A stretch of DNA of 64,000 nt from Pseudomonas taiwanensis (GCF_013393345.1 NZ_QJRF01000070.1:186001-250000), one strand, 5' to 3'; shown: positions 50,150 to 60,351, numbered from the stretch's first letter. Made by a program: numbers and translations. Notes: a model not told the origin generated them from the letters alone.

Positions 50150-51289
50150 TCACACCAGGGAACGGGCGATGATCTCCTTCATGATCTCGTTGGTCCCGGC
50201 ATAGATCCGTTGCACGCGCGCGTCCGCCCAGGCCCGCGCTACCGCGTATTCCCACATGAAGCCGTAACCGCCGTGCAGCTGTACGCATTCGTCCAGTACC
50301 TTGCACTGCAGATCGGTGCCCCAGTACTTCAGCATCGCGGCGGTCGGTACATCCAGCTTGCCTTGCAGGTGCAGCTCCAGGCAGCGATCGACGAATACAC
50401 GACCAATCTGGATTTCAGTTGCCATCTCCGCCAGCTTGAAACGGGTGTTCTGGAATTCGGCGACCGATTTGCCGAACGCCTTTCGCTCGCGGGTGTAATC
50501 CAGGGTCCAGTTGAGCGCGGCCTCGGCGGAAGCCAGGGCGCCGATGCCGACCGTCAGGCGCTCTTGTGGGAGTTCCTGCATCAGATAGGCGAAGCCCATG
50601 CCGGCCTGGCCCAGCAGATTCTCCTTTGGCACCCGCACATCCTGGAAGAACAGTTCGGAGGTGTCCTGGGCCTTCATGCCGACTTTTTCCAGACGCTTGC
50701 CCTTGGCGAAACCCGGCGCTCCCGCTTCGACCAGGAACAGGCTGGTGCCCTTGGCACCTGCCTTTGGGTCGGTCTTGGCCACCACGATGACCAGATCGGC
50801 AAGGAACCCGTTGGTGATGAAGGTCTTGGAACCGTTGATGACGTACTCATCGCCATCCAGCACCGCAGTAGTCTTCACACCCTGGAGGTCGGAACCGGCA
50901 CCCGGCTCGGTCATGGCGATGGCCGTCACCAGCTCGCCACTGACCAGCTTGGGCAGGTACTTCAGCTTCTGCGCCTCGGAACCGTAGTGAAGGATGTAGG
51001 GCGCGACGATGTCGGAGTGAAGCGAGAAACCGATACCGGTCAGTCCCAGGCGGCCGATTTCTTCGATGACCACGGCGCTGTAGAGGAAATCAGCGCCCAT
51101 CCCGCCGTACTCCTCCGGGATATGCGAGCAGAGCATTCCGGCTTCGCCTGCCTTGTTCCACAGGGTGCGATCGATGTGACCGTCCTTTTCCCACTGATGG
51201 TGGTAAGGCACTGCCTCCTGCTCGAGGAACTTGCGCACGCTATCGCGGAATAGCTCGTGATCGGAGCTGAACAGGGTTCTTGGGATCAT
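50150..51289 (-). CDS. Acyl-CoA dehydrogenase family protein
   Basis: This 379-residue flavoenzyme has the N-terminal helical domain (FRDSVRKFLEQEAVPYHHQWE), the middle beta domain (IAMTEPGAGSDLQGVKTTA; NGSKTFITNGFLADLVIVVAKT) and the C-terminal helical domain with YAGTNEIMKEIIARSLV. It oxidises an acyl-CoA at the alpha-beta carbons with FAD; chain length cannot be told. ATG at 51289 has AAGGTG upstream; an open frame to 51379 is ignored. It is divergent from a GlxA-type regulator that may control it. Confidence 0.93.
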   Translation of the reverse strand: MIPRTLFSSDHELFRDSVRKFLEQEAVPYHHQWEKDGHIDRTLWNKAGEAGMLCSHIPEEYGGMGADFLYSAVVIEEIGRLGLTGIGFSLHSDIVAPYILHYGSEAQKLKYLPKLVSGELVTAIAMTEPGAGSDLQGVKTTAVLDGDEYVINGSKTFITNGFLADLVIVVAKTDPKAGAKGTSLFLVEAGAPGFAKGKRLEKVGMKAQDTSELFFQDVRVPKENLLGQAGMGFAYLMQELPQERLTVGIGALASAEAALNWTLDYTRERKAFGKSVAEFQNTRFKLAEMATEIQIGRVFVDRCLELHLQGKLDVPTAAMLKYWGTDLQCKVLDECVQLHGGYGFMWEYAVARAWADARVQRIYAGTNEIMKEIIARSLV

Positions 51290-51443
51290 GGCATCACCTT
51301 GGAATGATTTTTTGTTGTGTATGTGGGGTTCGGAGGCCATCGACTCTAGGTCAGTACCCTGCCCCGCCATACTGGACACTTAGGACAAAAAATAAGACGA
51401 TCCAGCCGCAGAATGACCGCTTTCCCCTAATAAGAACAACACC

Positions 51444-52442
51444 ATGAGTATTACGCAGTCCCCCAACCTTCGACAGGTCAGCATCCTGGCCATCGATGGC
51501 GTCTTCGCCTCCACCCTCATGCAGGCCAAGGACTTCTTCCACATGGCGAGCCTGCGCTTCGGCAAGTTGCAGGGCAAAGGTTTTACCCCCGCCTTCCAGA
51601 CCCGCCTGGTCAGCCCTGACGGCCAGCCCGTGCGCAGTTTCAGCGAAGTACAGATTCCGGTCGACGGCGCGCTGGATGATGCCGACATCATCGTCATACC
51701 GACGTTCTGGGGCGACTTTGACGTCCTGCTGGCCCGTTATCCACAGGTGTGCGAGTGGCTGCGCGCGCGTCACGCCGCCGGCAGCGCCATCTGCGGCGAA
51801 GCGTACGGGGTGTTCTGGATGGCCCAGGCCGGACTTCTGGACGGCAAGGAAGCGACGACCTACTGGCGCTTCTTCGGCGAGTTCGCCGAACGCTTCCCCA
51901 AGGTATTGCTGAACCAGGACAAGCACCTTTCCGACGCCGACAACCTCTACTGTGCCGGCGGCGTGACCTCGGCCTGCGACCTCTACATCTACCTGATCGA
52001 GCGTTTCTGCGGTGCCAGCATCGCCCAGGCGGTTGCCCGCGACATCCTCTATGAAGTGCAACGCAGCTATACGCCGGGCCGCATCGGTTTCGGCGGGCAA
52101 AAGCTGCACCACGATGTGACCATCCTGCAGATCCAGCAATGGCTGGAAGACCACTTCGCCGACAAGTTCCGCTTCGAGGACGTGGCCCGCGACCACGGTA
52201 TGAGCATCCGCAATTTCATGCGGCGGTTCCAGGCAGCCACCGGCGACAAGCCCCTGCACTACCTGCAAAGGTTGCGCATCGAAACGGCGAAGGGACTGCT
52301 CTCCGGTACGCGCAAGAGCATCAAGACCATCAGTTACGAGGTGGGCTATGACGACGCAAGTTTCTTCGCGCGCCTGTTCCGTCAGCACACCCAGCTTTCG
52401 CCGAATCAATACCGGCACCAGTACCAGCAGAAAGGTGAATGA
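51444..52442 (+). CDS. GlxA-family AraC-type transcriptional regulator
   Basis: This 332-residue regulator has an N-terminal DJ-1/PfpI-like domain (10-195; AICGEAYGVFWMAQAGLLDG holds the elbow, with Gly-Glu where enzymes have Cys, so no catalysis) and a C-terminal AraC DNA-binding domain (about 225-325; MSIRNFMRRFQAATG and VGYDDASFFARLFRQ). It is divergent from the acyl-CoA dehydrogenase gene across 154 bases, which suggests local control. It is related in plan to the partial regulator at the left edge. Ligand unknown. Confidence 0.92.
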   Translation: MSITQSPNLRQVSILAIDGVFASTLMQAKDFFHMASLRFGKLQGKGFTPAFQTRLVSPDGQPVRSFSEVQIPVDGALDDADIIVIPTFWGDFDVLLARYPQVCEWLRARHAAGSAICGEAYGVFWMAQAGLLDGKEATTYWRFFGEFAERFPKVLLNQDKHLSDADNLYCAGGVTSACDLYIYLIERFCGASIAQAVARDILYEVQRSYTPGRIGFGGQKLHHDVTILQIQQWLEDHFADKFRFEDVARDHGMSIRNFMRRFQAATGDKPLHYLQRLRIETAKGLLSGTRKSIKTISYEVGYDDASFFARLFRQHTQLSPNQYRHQYQQKGE

Positions 52443-52543
52443 GCGGAGCCGCGCACATGCGGCTCGTCACCGGACGCTGCAACCATACCGCTGACGCTAG
52501 TTGGCGACCCCGCCTTTTCTGGTATCGCCATCCCAAGGATGGG

Positions 52544-52571
52544 TTGGCCCCATGCCCCATCGCCCTATGAT
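52544..52571 (+). promoter_or_regulatory. Candidate promoter for the exported hypothetical gene
   Basis: TTGGCC (52544-52549) and TATGAT (52566-52571) are separated by 16 bases, about 80 bases before the ATG at 52652. Confidence 0.5.
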
Positions 52572-52651
52572 CGAGCCATGCCCGAACGGGTTGCTTCGAA
52601 CCCGCGCCGAACCTCGCGCGGGAGGAAAACAACAAGAAAAGGTCCCTCGCC

Positions 52652-53617
52652 ATGCGCCGCTACCTGCTTGCCCTGCTGGCCGCTCTCAGCCTCACCGCTG
52701 TGGCGGACGAAAACTGGAAACCCTTCCCTTACGACCAGGCCGCCTACGACTACTCCGGCGACAAGCTGCGTGAAGCCTGGCCGCGCCTGACCCGTGGTTT
52801 CGGCTCGAACTATCCCTACCCGGATGCCGACTGGGTCGTGACCATGGCCAGCCAGTACCCCAAGGCACTCGAACTGACCGTGACCGGAAATACCGGCTTC
52901 ACGGGCAAGCCAGAAGAAGCCGAAGCCTATGCGGCGAAACTCCAGGATGTCTGGCGCCTGATGTTCCGTGGCGACTTTGCCCAGGCCAAGAAGCAGGGGC
53001 TAGCGCTAGGTGTTGGCGGCCAGGTTCCGGCGATGTTCGCCCAAGTGGTCTACGCCATGTTCCTGGTGCCGGACCAGACCGAGAAACATCGCCTGCTGGA
53101 AGAAGTGATCCGTTACACCGATGAAGCCGGCGATCTGGTCAAGGCAGACGTGGTCGCACAGTTCGGCCGCGCCTATGCCAAGGCCCGGCTGGGTGAAGAG
53201 TTGCCAGTGCCCGTTGTGCTCAAGCGCGGCTATACCAGCCAGATCCCCGAAGAACTGGATGCGCTGCTGAAGACGCAGCCTGGCCAACCCTTCGCCCTGG
53301 CCCTCTACGGCGGTTACGAAGCCGGCGTGATCCGCAAGGTGGGCAAGCTGGTGGGCAAGATGACCTACGGGGTCAGCTCGGACAAGATGGAGCAGTTCTT
53401 CGCCCGCTCCTTCAAGGCCACCGATGACCTGCCCATTGGCCACTACGAATACGCCAACGCCCTGGAGTACGTATACGGCGAAGACGAGGAAGCCAAGGCC
53501 CTGGAACACCTGAAAAAGGCTGTGGCGATCAAGCCGATCAACGCAATGGAAGCACTGGAAGTGGCTCACGCGCAGCGACTGCTGAAACAGCAGGAGCAGA
53601 AGCTGGCGCAGAACTGA
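52652..53617 (+). CDS. Conserved hypothetical exported protein
   Basis: I do not recognise a named family. This 321-residue protein has a clear signal peptide (MRRYLLALLAALSLTAVA, cut near Ala18) and no later membrane segment, so it is probably periplasmic. The mature part starts with WKPFPYDQAAYDYSGDKLREAWPRL, and the C-terminal 60 residues (ALEYVYGEDEEAKALEHLKKAVAIKP) look like a TPR-type helical hairpin. It has its own promoter-like sequence upstream and a terminator downstream, so it is a single-gene unit. AAAGG lies about 9 bases before the ATG. Confidence 0.75.
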   Translation: MRRYLLALLAALSLTAVADENWKPFPYDQAAYDYSGDKLREAWPRLTRGFGSNYPYPDADWVVTMASQYPKALELTVTGNTGFTGKPEEAEAYAAKLQDVWRLMFRGDFAQAKKQGLALGVGGQVPAMFAQVVYAMFLVPDQTEKHRLLEEVIRYTDEAGDLVKADVVAQFGRAYAKARLGEELPVPVVLKRGYTSQIPEELDALLKTQPGQPFALALYGGYEAGVIRKVGKLVGKMTYGVSSDKMEQFFARSFKATDDLPIGHYEYANALEYVYGEDEEAKALEHLKKAVAIKPINAMEALEVAHAQRLLKQQEQKLAQN

Positions 53618-53631
53618 CGCCAGCGGAAATG

Positions 53632-53660
53632 AAAAAGGCTGCCTTCCGGCAGCCTTTTTT
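53632..53660. terminator. Bidirectional terminator before zapE
   Basis: Hairpin AAAAAGGCTGCC-TTCC-GGCAGCCTTTTTT between converging genes. Confidence 0.93.
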
Positions 53661-53670
53661 CATACACACA

Positions 53671-54765
53671 TCAGGGCTTGTGCGGCCGCGACAGGAACTC
53701 GTGGGACTGCATTTCCAGCAGGCGACTCAAGGTGCGCTGGAACTCGAAATTCAACCGGCCGCCGGAGTAGAGATCCTTCAGCTCCACCTCGGCGGAGATG
53801 ATGAGCTTCACGTTGCGGTCGTAGAACTCGTCCACCAGGTTGATGAAACGCCGCGCCATGTCGTCCTTGGCCACGCCCATCTGCTCGACGTTGGCGAGGA
53901 TCACCGCGTGGAAGATCTTGCCCAGTTCGATGTAGTCGTTCTGGCTGCGCGGACCATCGCAGAGTTCACGGAACTCGAACCAGGCGACGTCTTCACAGAC
54001 GCGCACAGCGCGAATTTCACGATTCTCGATCATCAGCGCTTCGTTTTCCTGCGCCATGGTGCAGTCGGGCAGCAGGCTCTTGAAGCTGCGGCTCAGGCTG
54101 GCCTCGGCCTCGGCGTCCAGCGGGAAGTGGAACAGTTCAGCCTGCTCCAGGGCACGCAGACGGTAGTCCACGCCGCTGTCGACGTTGACGATATCGGTGT
54201 GCTCCTTCAGCAACGCAATGGCGGGCAGGAAACGCGCGCGCTGCAGGCCATCCTTGTAGAGGCCGTCAGGCACGATGTTCGAGGTGGCCACCAGACAGAC
54301 GCCGTTCTTGAACAGCTCTTCGAGGAGCGTGGCCAGGATCATGGCGTCGGTGATATCGGAGACGAAGAATTCGTCGAAGCAGATCACCCGGGCCTCGTCG
54401 GCAAAACGCTTGCCGATGATGGTCAGCGGGTTCTTCTCGCCCTTGAGGGTTTTCATCTCCTCATGGACGCGCTTCATGAAGCGGTGGAAGTGGGTACGCA
54501 TCTTCTGCTTGAACGGCAACGCGTCGTAGAAGGTATCCACCAGGTAGGTCTTGCCGCGACCTACGCCACCCCAGAAGTACAGGCCCTTTACCGGACCCTG
54601 GCGCTTCTTGCCGAACAGGCTGCCCAGCAGGCCGGGCTTGCTGCGGTCGTCGGCGATCAGGTCGTCATACAGCCGCTGCAAATGGCGAACGGCGGTTTCC
54701 TGCGCGGCATCGTGGAAGAAATCCGGCCGCTTGAGATCGGACTGGTAGCGCTCGAGGGGGGTCAT
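53671..54765 (-). CDS. zapE: ZapE, division-associated AFG1-like ATPase
   Basis: This 364-residue ATPase (AFG1/LACE1 family) has Walker A GGVGRGKT (66-73), Walker B VICFDEFFVSD and sensor regions (LVATSNIVPDGLYKDGLQRARFLP). ZapE associates with the Z ring late in constriction in E. coli and destabilises FtsZ polymers. ATG at 54765 begins MTPLERYQSDL, the usual start; no strong ribosome-binding site is visible. A terminator separates it from trpS. Confidence 0.93.
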   Translation of the reverse strand: MTPLERYQSDLKRPDFFHDAAQETAVRHLQRLYDDLIADDRSKPGLLGSLFGKKRQGPVKGLYFWGGVGRGKTYLVDTFYDALPFKQKMRTHFHRFMKRVHEEMKTLKGEKNPLTIIGKRFADEARVICFDEFFVSDITDAMILATLLEELFKNGVCLVATSNIVPDGLYKDGLQRARFLPAIALLKEHTDIVNVDSGVDYRLRALEQAELFHFPLDAEAEASLSRSFKSLLPDCTMAQENEALMIENREIRAVRVCEDVAWFEFRELCDGPRSQNDYIELGKIFHAVILANVEQMGVAKDDMARRFINLVDEFYDRNVKLIISAEVELKDLYSGGRLNFEFQRTLSRLLEMQSHEFLSRPHKP

Positions 54766-54784
54766 GATCGATAGCAAGGCAACG

Positions 54785-54818
54785 AAAAACGGGGCAGGTA
54801 CTTTAGAGTACTGCCCCG
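54785..54818 (-). terminator. Terminator of trpS
   Basis: On the minus strand ACGGGGCAGTACT pairs with AGTACCTGCCCCGT (one bulge) and is followed by TTTT, between trpS and zapE. Confidence 0.8.
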
Positions 54819-54861
54819 TGGATTGGCAATTGGCCGGGAGAACCGGCCGCTGGAAAGACTG

Positions 54862-56208
54862 TTATTCCTGGGGTGCGAGGGCCGCGTATAGACGCTGGAT
54901 GGCAGCATCGCGAGCGGCAGCGTCGGCAAAGGCCGGGCTGGACGCAACCTGCTCATCATCCAGCCAGATACCGAATACGTCACCTTCTACGCGCAGGTCC
55001 AGCTCATCGCCCGACTGCAGGCGCTTGCTGACCTGGCCGGCAGCCTTGCCATCGGCAAAGGAACGCGAGAGCAGCAATTGCTCGCCATCGACGTCCAGCA
55101 GGCGGAAGCGGAAGCTGCCGTCTTCATCGCGGAAGCTGACGAAGCGGGCGGCCTTGGCGGCTTTCTTCTTGGTATCGCTGCCTGTCTGCACATTGGTGCG
55201 GAACGAGCGCAGGCCCACCGCTTCGCGCAGCTCGTTGAGGAACGGCGTGGCGATCTTGCGAGCCTTGGCAGCGCCAGCGAGAAGGATGTCTTCCAGGTCG
55301 GAGGGACGCTCGATCAGCGCGTAATAGCGCTCGCGCGCCTCGCCCAATTCGTTGTCCAGCAGTTGGAACAGACGCTGCTTGGCTTCGCCCCAGGCGAGAC
55401 CCGCCAGAAGGTCAGCGCGGAACTCGGCCAGTTGCGCCGGTGTGGAGAAGGCCTGGTAAAGGGTGAACAGGTGGGAGTTGTCCGGGTCCTTCGGCTCACC
55501 AGGCGCGCGGGAGTCGGTGACGATGCGCGCGATGGCATCCTTCAGCTGCTTGGCACTGCCGAACAGCGGGATGGTGTTGTCGTAGCTCTTGGACATCTTG
55601 CGGCCGTCGAGGCCGGGCAAGGTCGCCACTTCTTCCTCGATCACCGCTTCGGGCAGAGTGAAGAACTCGCGACCAGCGCCGAACAGGTGGTTGAAGCGCT
55701 GGCCGATGTCACGGGCCATCTCCACGTGCTGGATCTGGTCACGGCCGACCGGCACCTTGTGCGCGTTGAACATCAGGATGTCGGCGGCCATCAGCACCGG
55801 GTAGCTGTACAGGCCCATGGTGACGCCTGCGTCCGGGTCTTCGCCGTTTTCCAGGTTCTTGTCCACGGACGCCTTGTAGGCGTGGGCGCGGTTCAGCAGC
55901 CCTTTGGCGCTGACACAGGTGAGCAACCAGGTGAGTTCGGGAATTTCGGGAATGTCGGACTGGCGGTAGAAGGTCGCCTTGTCAGTATCCAGGCCACACG
56001 CCAGCCAGGTGGCGGCGATCTCGAGGCGCGAACGCTGGATGCGCGCCGGGTCGTCGCACTTGATCAGCGCGTGGTAGTCGGCCAGGAAGTAGAAAGAATC
56101 GACGTCGCTGGCACGGCTGGCAACGATGGCCGGGCGGATGGCGCCTGCGTAGTTGCCGAGGTGCGGCGTGCCGGTAGTGGTAATGCCGGTAAGGATACGA
56201 GTAGTCAT
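54862..56208 (-). CDS. trpS: Tryptophanyl-tRNA synthetase with C-terminal extension
   Basis: This class I synthetase charges tRNA-Trp. The HIGH-like motif is [13 protein letters not shown] (11-23) and KMSKS is at 204-208. At 448 residues it is about 110 longer than the E. coli enzyme (about 334). Residues 340-448 form an extra domain; 355-395 ([20 protein letters not shown], then [10 protein letters not shown]) look like a YegP/UPF0339-type repeat. P. aeruginosa TrpS has a similar length. The alpha/beta hydrolase gene lies just upstream on the same strand. Confidence 0.97.
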   Translation of the reverse strand: MTTRILTGITTTGTPHLGNYAGAIRPAIVASRASDVDSFYFLADYHALIKCDDPARIQRSRLEIAATWLACGLDTDKATFYRQSDIPEIPELTWLLTCVSAKGLLNRAHAYKASVDKNLENGEDPDAGVTMGLYSYPVLMAADILMFNAHKVPVGRDQIQHVEMARDIGQRFNHLFGAGREFFTLPEAVIEEEVATLPGLDGRKMSKSYDNTIPLFGSAKQLKDAIARIVTDSRAPGEPKDPDNSHLFTLYQAFSTPAQLAEFRADLLAGLAWGEAKQRLFQLLDNELGEARERYYALIERPSDLEDILLAGAAKARKIATPFLNELREAVGLRSFRTNVQTGSDTKKKAAKAARFVSFRDEDGSFRFRLLDVDGEQLLLSRSFADGKAAGQVSKRLQSGDELDLRVEGDVFGIWLDDEQVASSPAFADAAARDAAIQRLYAALAPQE

Positions 56209-56237
56209 GGTGTTCGCTTGTCGGACTTAATTCGGAA

Positions 56238-56867
56238 TCAGAGGCGCGGCAGGACCAGATCCTTGAGATCGGTCAACTTGCCGTGGAAGAAGTGCCCGCA
56301 TTCTGCCACTTTCAGCAGCTCATGGGGGCGCGCAAGGCCGGCGGACCAATCGTAGACGGCTTGGGGTGCCACGACTTCGTCGGCATCGGGCTGGATGACC
56401 GCCAATTCACCGCCTTCGGGTAACGGGTTGTCCGCCGTCAGACGCATTACGGCCGGGGCGACCATGAACAGACGCGGCACCGCGATTCCCTGACGCTCCA
56501 AGCGACCGGCCAGGCTGGCTGCAACGAAACCCCCAAAGGAAAAACCGAACAGGGTCAGCGACAACTCCGGACGCTGCGCACGGAACCAGTGGGCCGCGGC
56601 TTCCGCGTCATCCACTTCGCCTGTGCCCATGTCATGGCCGCCGGCACTGGCGCCCACGCCGCGATAATTGAAACGCAAGGTGCTGTAGCCTGCGTCACGG
56701 GCGGTGCGCTGCAAGGTGGAAACCACTTTGTTGAGCATGGTGCCGCCTTGCACCGGGTTGGGATGACAGATCAGCGCCAGGCCCTTGGCCTCAGGCAGAT
56801 CAAGGTGCAGCGCCTCGAGTTGGCCACAAGGACCATCGAGCAGAAGAGGGTTTTCGCGGATCAACAA
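56238..56867 (-). CDS. Alpha/beta hydrolase
   Basis: This hydrolase of about 209 residues resembles the short serine hydrolases whose nucleophile elbow is FGFSFGGF (GxSxG). HPNPVQGGTMLNKVV with the oxyanion region and CGHFFHGKL with the catalytic His are present. The substrate is unknown. The start is uncertain: TTG at 56867 has GGAG six bases upstream and begins just before the conserved ENPLLLDGPCG; a GTG at 56915 would add 16 residues but has no ribosome-binding site. It lies 30 bases upstream of trpS and probably shares its transcript. Confidence 0.85.
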   Translation of the reverse strand: MLIRENPLLLDGPCGQLEALHLDLPEAKGLALICHPNPVQGGTMLNKVVSTLQRTARDAGYSTLRFNYRGVGASAGGHDMGTGEVDDAEAAAHWFRAQRPELSLTLFGFSFGGFVAASLAGRLERQGIAVPRLFMVAPAVMRLTADNPLPEGGELAVIQPDADEVVAPQAVYDWSAGLARPHELLKVAECGHFFHGKLTDLKDLVLPRL

Positions 56868-56993
56868 GGGAAACTCCGTGACCCCGTGACGGGTCGACTC
56901 GTCTTGGATTAGCACAACAGGGCTTGTGTCGCGGTATACAGCGCGGATTCGAGCCGTTAACGTAAAGCAAAGCCGTTTATAGAGGAAGGACTC

Positions 56994-57434
56994 GTGGAAC
57001 AGTCGCTCACCGTCTGGTTGTTACCAGCCTTCGCCCTGCTCGCCGGTATCGGCATCGGTTTCCTGATCGCCCGTCTGGTGCCCAATGCGGCTCCGAGCCG
57101 GACACAGCGTCAGCTGGATGATCTGCAGGAACGCTTCGATACCTACCAGAGCGAGGTGGTCACTCACTTCAACACCACCGCCAGCCTGGTGAAAAAGCTC
57201 ACCCAGAGCTACCAGGAAGTACAAGAGCATCTGTCCGAAGGCGCCAGCCGCCTGGCTCTGGACGAGCTGACTCGCCAGCGCCTGCTGGCCGCTCTGCACG
57301 CTGACGAGGCCGCCAGCCCACGCGAGCGCCTGACCCCACCCAAGAGCAACGAAGCACCCAAGGACTACGCCCCCAAGGCACCGGACGCACCCGGCACCCT
57401 GGACGAGACCTTCGGCCTGAAAGGCAAGTACTGA
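56994..57434 (+). CDS. zapG: ZapG (YhcB, DUF1043) envelope/division protein
   Basis: This 146-residue protein has one N-terminal transmembrane helix (about 6-28, VWLLPAFALLAGIGIGFLIARL), a coiled coil (about 38-85, RQLDDLQERFDTYQSEVVTHF) and a disordered Pro/Ala-rich tail. YhcB/ZapG in E. coli links envelope synthesis to cell division and shape. The start is GTG at 56994 with AGGAAGGA upstream. Followed by a GC-rich inverted repeat (57433-57468) and a terminator. Confidence 0.9.
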   Translation: MEQSLTVWLLPAFALLAGIGIGFLIARLVPNAAPSRTQRQLDDLQERFDTYQSEVVTHFNTTASLVKKLTQSYQEVQEHLSEGASRLALDELTRQRLLAALHADEAASPRERLTPPKSNEAPKDYAPKAPDAPGTLDETFGLKGKY

Positions 57435-57477
57435 TTCCGATCAGGCCGGCCAACCGGCCGGCCGAATCGGAAGACAA

Positions 57478-57506
57478 TAAAAAGCCCCGCAATCGCGGGG
57501 CTTTTT
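57478..57506. terminator. Bidirectional terminator between zapG and cysNC
   Basis: Hairpin AAAAAGCCCCGC-AATC-GCGGGGCTTTTT between converging genes. Confidence 0.93.
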
Positions 57507-57519
57507 ATTGGGCTGGACC

Positions 57520-59421
57520 TTAGATCGCACCGCGTTTGCGGAGAACCTCGAGCACCAGCTTCACACCTTCTTCCACGTTGACGGACTGGGTGTCGATCAC
57601 CAGATCGGCATTCAGCGGCACATCGTAGGGGAAGGACTCGCCGGGGATGTTGTCCTGGCCAGCTGCGTAGAGGCCTTGCGGATCACGTTCGCGGCACGCC
57701 AGCGGCGACGCCTGCACGTAGACGGTGATCAGGCGATCAGCACCGATCAGCGCCTTGGCCTGCTCGCGACCTTCGGCATCCGGCGCCACGAAAGCGGCCA
57801 GGGTAACCAGGCCGGCTTCGTTGAACTGGCGCGCAACGTGAGCGGCACGACGCCAGTTCTCGGTGCGTCCGGCACGATCCTGCGGCAGGCCCTTGTTCAG
57901 GTCGTGGCGCAGGTTCTGGCCATCCAGTACGTAAACGGCACGACCCATGTCGAACAGCTTGCGCTCCACGGCATAGGCCAGGGTGCTCTTGCCCGCGCCG
58001 GAGAGGCCGCTGAACAGCACGGTGGCCGGCTGCTGGCCGAAGCGCGAGGCGCGCTCTTCGCGGGAGACGTGGGCCTGCTTGCCATGGTGGCCATCGACAT
58101 TACGACCGGCCTGCGGGTCGGCGATGATCATGCCGGCGCCGACAGTGCCATTGGTCAGTCGATCGATGACGATGAAGGCGCCGGTCGTGCGGTTCTGCTC
58201 GTAGCCATCGAGGGCAACGGGGGCATCCAGGCTGACCTTGACCTTGGCGATCTCGTTCAGCTGCAGGCCGCTACCCGGGGTTTCTTCAAGGGTGTTCACG
58301 TCCACTTTGTGCACGATGCTCGGAATGGAACCCGGCACATAGCTGGTCGCACGCTTGATGTCGTATTTCTTGCCCGGAAGCATGGGCTCCTCGGCCATCC
58401 ATACCAGCATGGCGTCAAAGCTGTCGGTCACCACCGGACGGTTATCGGCATGCACCAGCATGTCGCCGCGGGACACGTCGATCTCGTCTTCCAGGGTCAG
58501 GGTAACGGCCTGGCCCGGACCGGCCTGCTCCAGTTCGCCTTCGTAGGTGACGATGGACTTGACCCGGCTGCCCTTGCCGGACGGCAGGGCTACCACGTCG
58601 TCGCCCTTGCGCACGATGCCGCTGGCGAGGGTGCCGGCGAAACCGCGGAAGTTCAGGTTCGGACGGTTCACGTACTGCACCGGGAAGCGCATATCGGAGA
58701 CGTTGCGGTCGCCGGCGATTTCCACGGTTTCGAGGATTTCCATCAGCGACTGGCCGGTGTACCAGGGCGAACGCTCGCTCTTGTTCACCACGTTGTCGCC
58801 CTTCAGCGCCGACATCGGCACGAAGTGGATCGAAGTGGGGTTGAGCTTGATGCGTTCAGCGAACTGCAGGTAGTCGGCCTTGATGCTCTCGAACACACCC
58901 TGGTCGAAGTCTTTCAGGTCCATCTTGTTGATGGCGACGACGATGTGCTTGATACCCAGCAAGGATGCGATGTAGCTGTGCCGGCGGGTCTGGGTCTGCA
59001 CGCCGTAGCGAGCGTCGACCAGGATGATGGCCAGGTCGCAGGTGGACGCGCCGGTGGCCATGTTGCGGGTGTACTGCTCATGGCCGGGGGTGTCGGCAAT
59101 GATGAACTTGCGCTTGGCGGTACTGAAGTAGCGGTACGCCACGTCGATGGTAATGCCTTGCTCGCGCTCGGCCTGCAAGCCGTCCACCAGCAGCGCCAGG
59201 TCGACGTCGTCACCGGTGGTGCCGACCTTCTTCGAGTCGCGGGTGATGGCTTCCAGATGGTCTTCGTAGATCATCTTGGAGTCGTGCAGCAGGCGCCCGA
59301 TCAGGGTGCTCTTGCCGTCGTCGACGTTGCCGCAAGTGAGGAAGCGCAGCAGTTCCTTGCGTTCGTGCTGGGCCAGGTACGCGAGGATGTCCTCGCTGAT
59401 CAGATCGGATTGATGGCTCAT
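57520..59421 (-). CDS. cysNC: CysNC: ATP sulfurylase GTPase subunit fused to APS kinase
   Basis: This 633-residue bifunctional protein activates sulfate. Residues 1-450 are an EF-Tu-like GTPase (GNVDDGKST at 31-39, [25 protein letters not shown]) that drives APS synthesis by CysD. Residues about 460-633 are APS kinase (P-loop GLSGAGKST at 472-480) making PAPS. The fusion replaces separate E. coli cysN and cysC and is usual in Pseudomonas. It follows cysD by 12 bases. Confidence 0.97.
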   Translation of the reverse strand: MSHQSDLISEDILAYLAQHERKELLRFLTCGNVDDGKSTLIGRLLHDSKMIYEDHLEAITRDSKKVGTTGDDVDLALLVDGLQAEREQGITIDVAYRYFSTAKRKFIIADTPGHEQYTRNMATGASTCDLAIILVDARYGVQTQTRRHSYIASLLGIKHIVVAINKMDLKDFDQGVFESIKADYLQFAERIKLNPTSIHFVPMSALKGDNVVNKSERSPWYTGQSLMEILETVEIAGDRNVSDMRFPVQYVNRPNLNFRGFAGTLASGIVRKGDDVVALPSGKGSRVKSIVTYEGELEQAGPGQAVTLTLEDEIDVSRGDMLVHADNRPVVTDSFDAMLVWMAEEPMLPGKKYDIKRATSYVPGSIPSIVHKVDVNTLEETPGSGLQLNEIAKVKVSLDAPVALDGYEQNRTTGAFIVIDRLTNGTVGAGMIIADPQAGRNVDGHHGKQAHVSREERASRFGQQPATVLFSGLSGAGKSTLAYAVERKLFDMGRAVYVLDGQNLRHDLNKGLPQDRAGRTENWRRAAHVARQFNEAGLVTLAAFVAPDAEGREQAKALIGADRLITVYVQASPLACRERDPQGLYAAGQDNIPGESFPYDVPLNADLVIDTQSVNVEEGVKLVLEVLRKRGAI

Positions 59422-59433
59422 GATGCGGAATCC

Positions 59434-60351
59434 TTAGAAATAGCCCTGACGTTTCTTCTCTTCCATCGAGCCGGCGGCGTCGTGGTCGATGACCCGCCCC
59501 TGGCGTTCGGAAGTACGGGTCAGGAGCATTTCCTGGATGATTTCCGGCAACGTGGTCGCCGAGGACTCCACCGCGCCGGTCAGCGGGTAGCAGCCCAGGG
59601 TGCGGAATCGCACCATGCGCTTCTCGATGCGGGCTTTCTCTTCGTCGGAGAGATGCTCGAGGATGCGCTCGTCGTCGATCATGATCAGCGTGCCGTTCTT
59701 CTCGATGACCTCGCGCTCGGCGGCGAAGTACAGCGGGACGATCGGGATCTGTTCCAGATAGATGTATTGCCAGATGTCCAGCTCGGTCCAGTTGGACAGC
59801 GGGAAGACGCGGATCGACTCGCCCTTCTTCACCTTGCCGTTGTAGACGTTCCACAGTTCCGGGCGCTGGTTCTTCGGGTCCCAGCGGTGCTTGCTGTCGC
59901 GGAAGGAATACACGCGCTCCTTGGCGCGGGACTTCTCCTCGTCGCGACGGGCGCCGCCGAAGGCCGCATCGAAGCCGTACTTGTCGAGCGCCTGCTTGAG
60001 GCCCTCGGTCTTCATGACGTCAGTGTGCTTCGCGCTGCCATGGGTGAAGGGGTTGATGCCCTGGGCGACGCCTTCCGGGTTGACATGGGTGATCAGGTCC
60101 AGGCCCATTTCGGCGACCATCTTGTCGCGGAACTGGTACATCTCCTGGAACTTCCACCGGGTGTCGACGTGCATGACCGGGAAGGGCAGCTTGCCGGGGA
60201 AGAACGCCTTGCGCGCCAGGTGCAGCATGACGGCGGAGTCTTTACCGATGGAATAGAGCATCACCGGGTTGTCGAATTCGGCGGCCACTTCACGAATGAT
60301 GTGGATGCTCTCCGCCTCCAGCTGTTTCAGGTGCGTCAGTTTATCGAGCAT
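59434..60351 (-). CDS. cysD: Sulfate adenylyltransferase subunit 2
   Basis: This 305-residue PP-loop ATPase ([17 protein letters not shown]) catalyses sulfate plus ATP to APS, energised by Cys[18 protein letters not shown]-type motif, [17 protein letters not shown] and [16 protein letters not shown] are typical. First gene of cysD-cysNC; in pseudomonads the pathway is under CysB. It has the expected length. Confidence 0.98.
   Translation of the reverse strand: MLDKLTHLKQLEAESIHIIREVAAEFDNPVMLYSIGKDSAVMLHLARKAFFPGKLPFPVMHVDTRWKFQEMYQFRDKMVAEMGLDLITHVNPEGVAQGINPFTHGSAKHTDVMKTEGLKQALDKYGFDAAFGGARRDEEKSRAKERVYSFRDSKHRWDPKNQRPELWNVYNGKVKKGESIRVFPLSNWTELDIWQYIYLEQIPIVPLYFAAEREVIEKNGTLIMIDDERILEHLSDEEKARIEKRMVRFRTLGCYPLTGAVESSATTLPEIIQEMLLTRTSERQGRVIDHDAAGSMEEKKRQGYF

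Noticed and set aside
57433-57468. GC-rich inverted repeat after zapG as a separate terminator
   Set aside because: It has no T tract; the following 57478-57506 hairpin is the better terminator.
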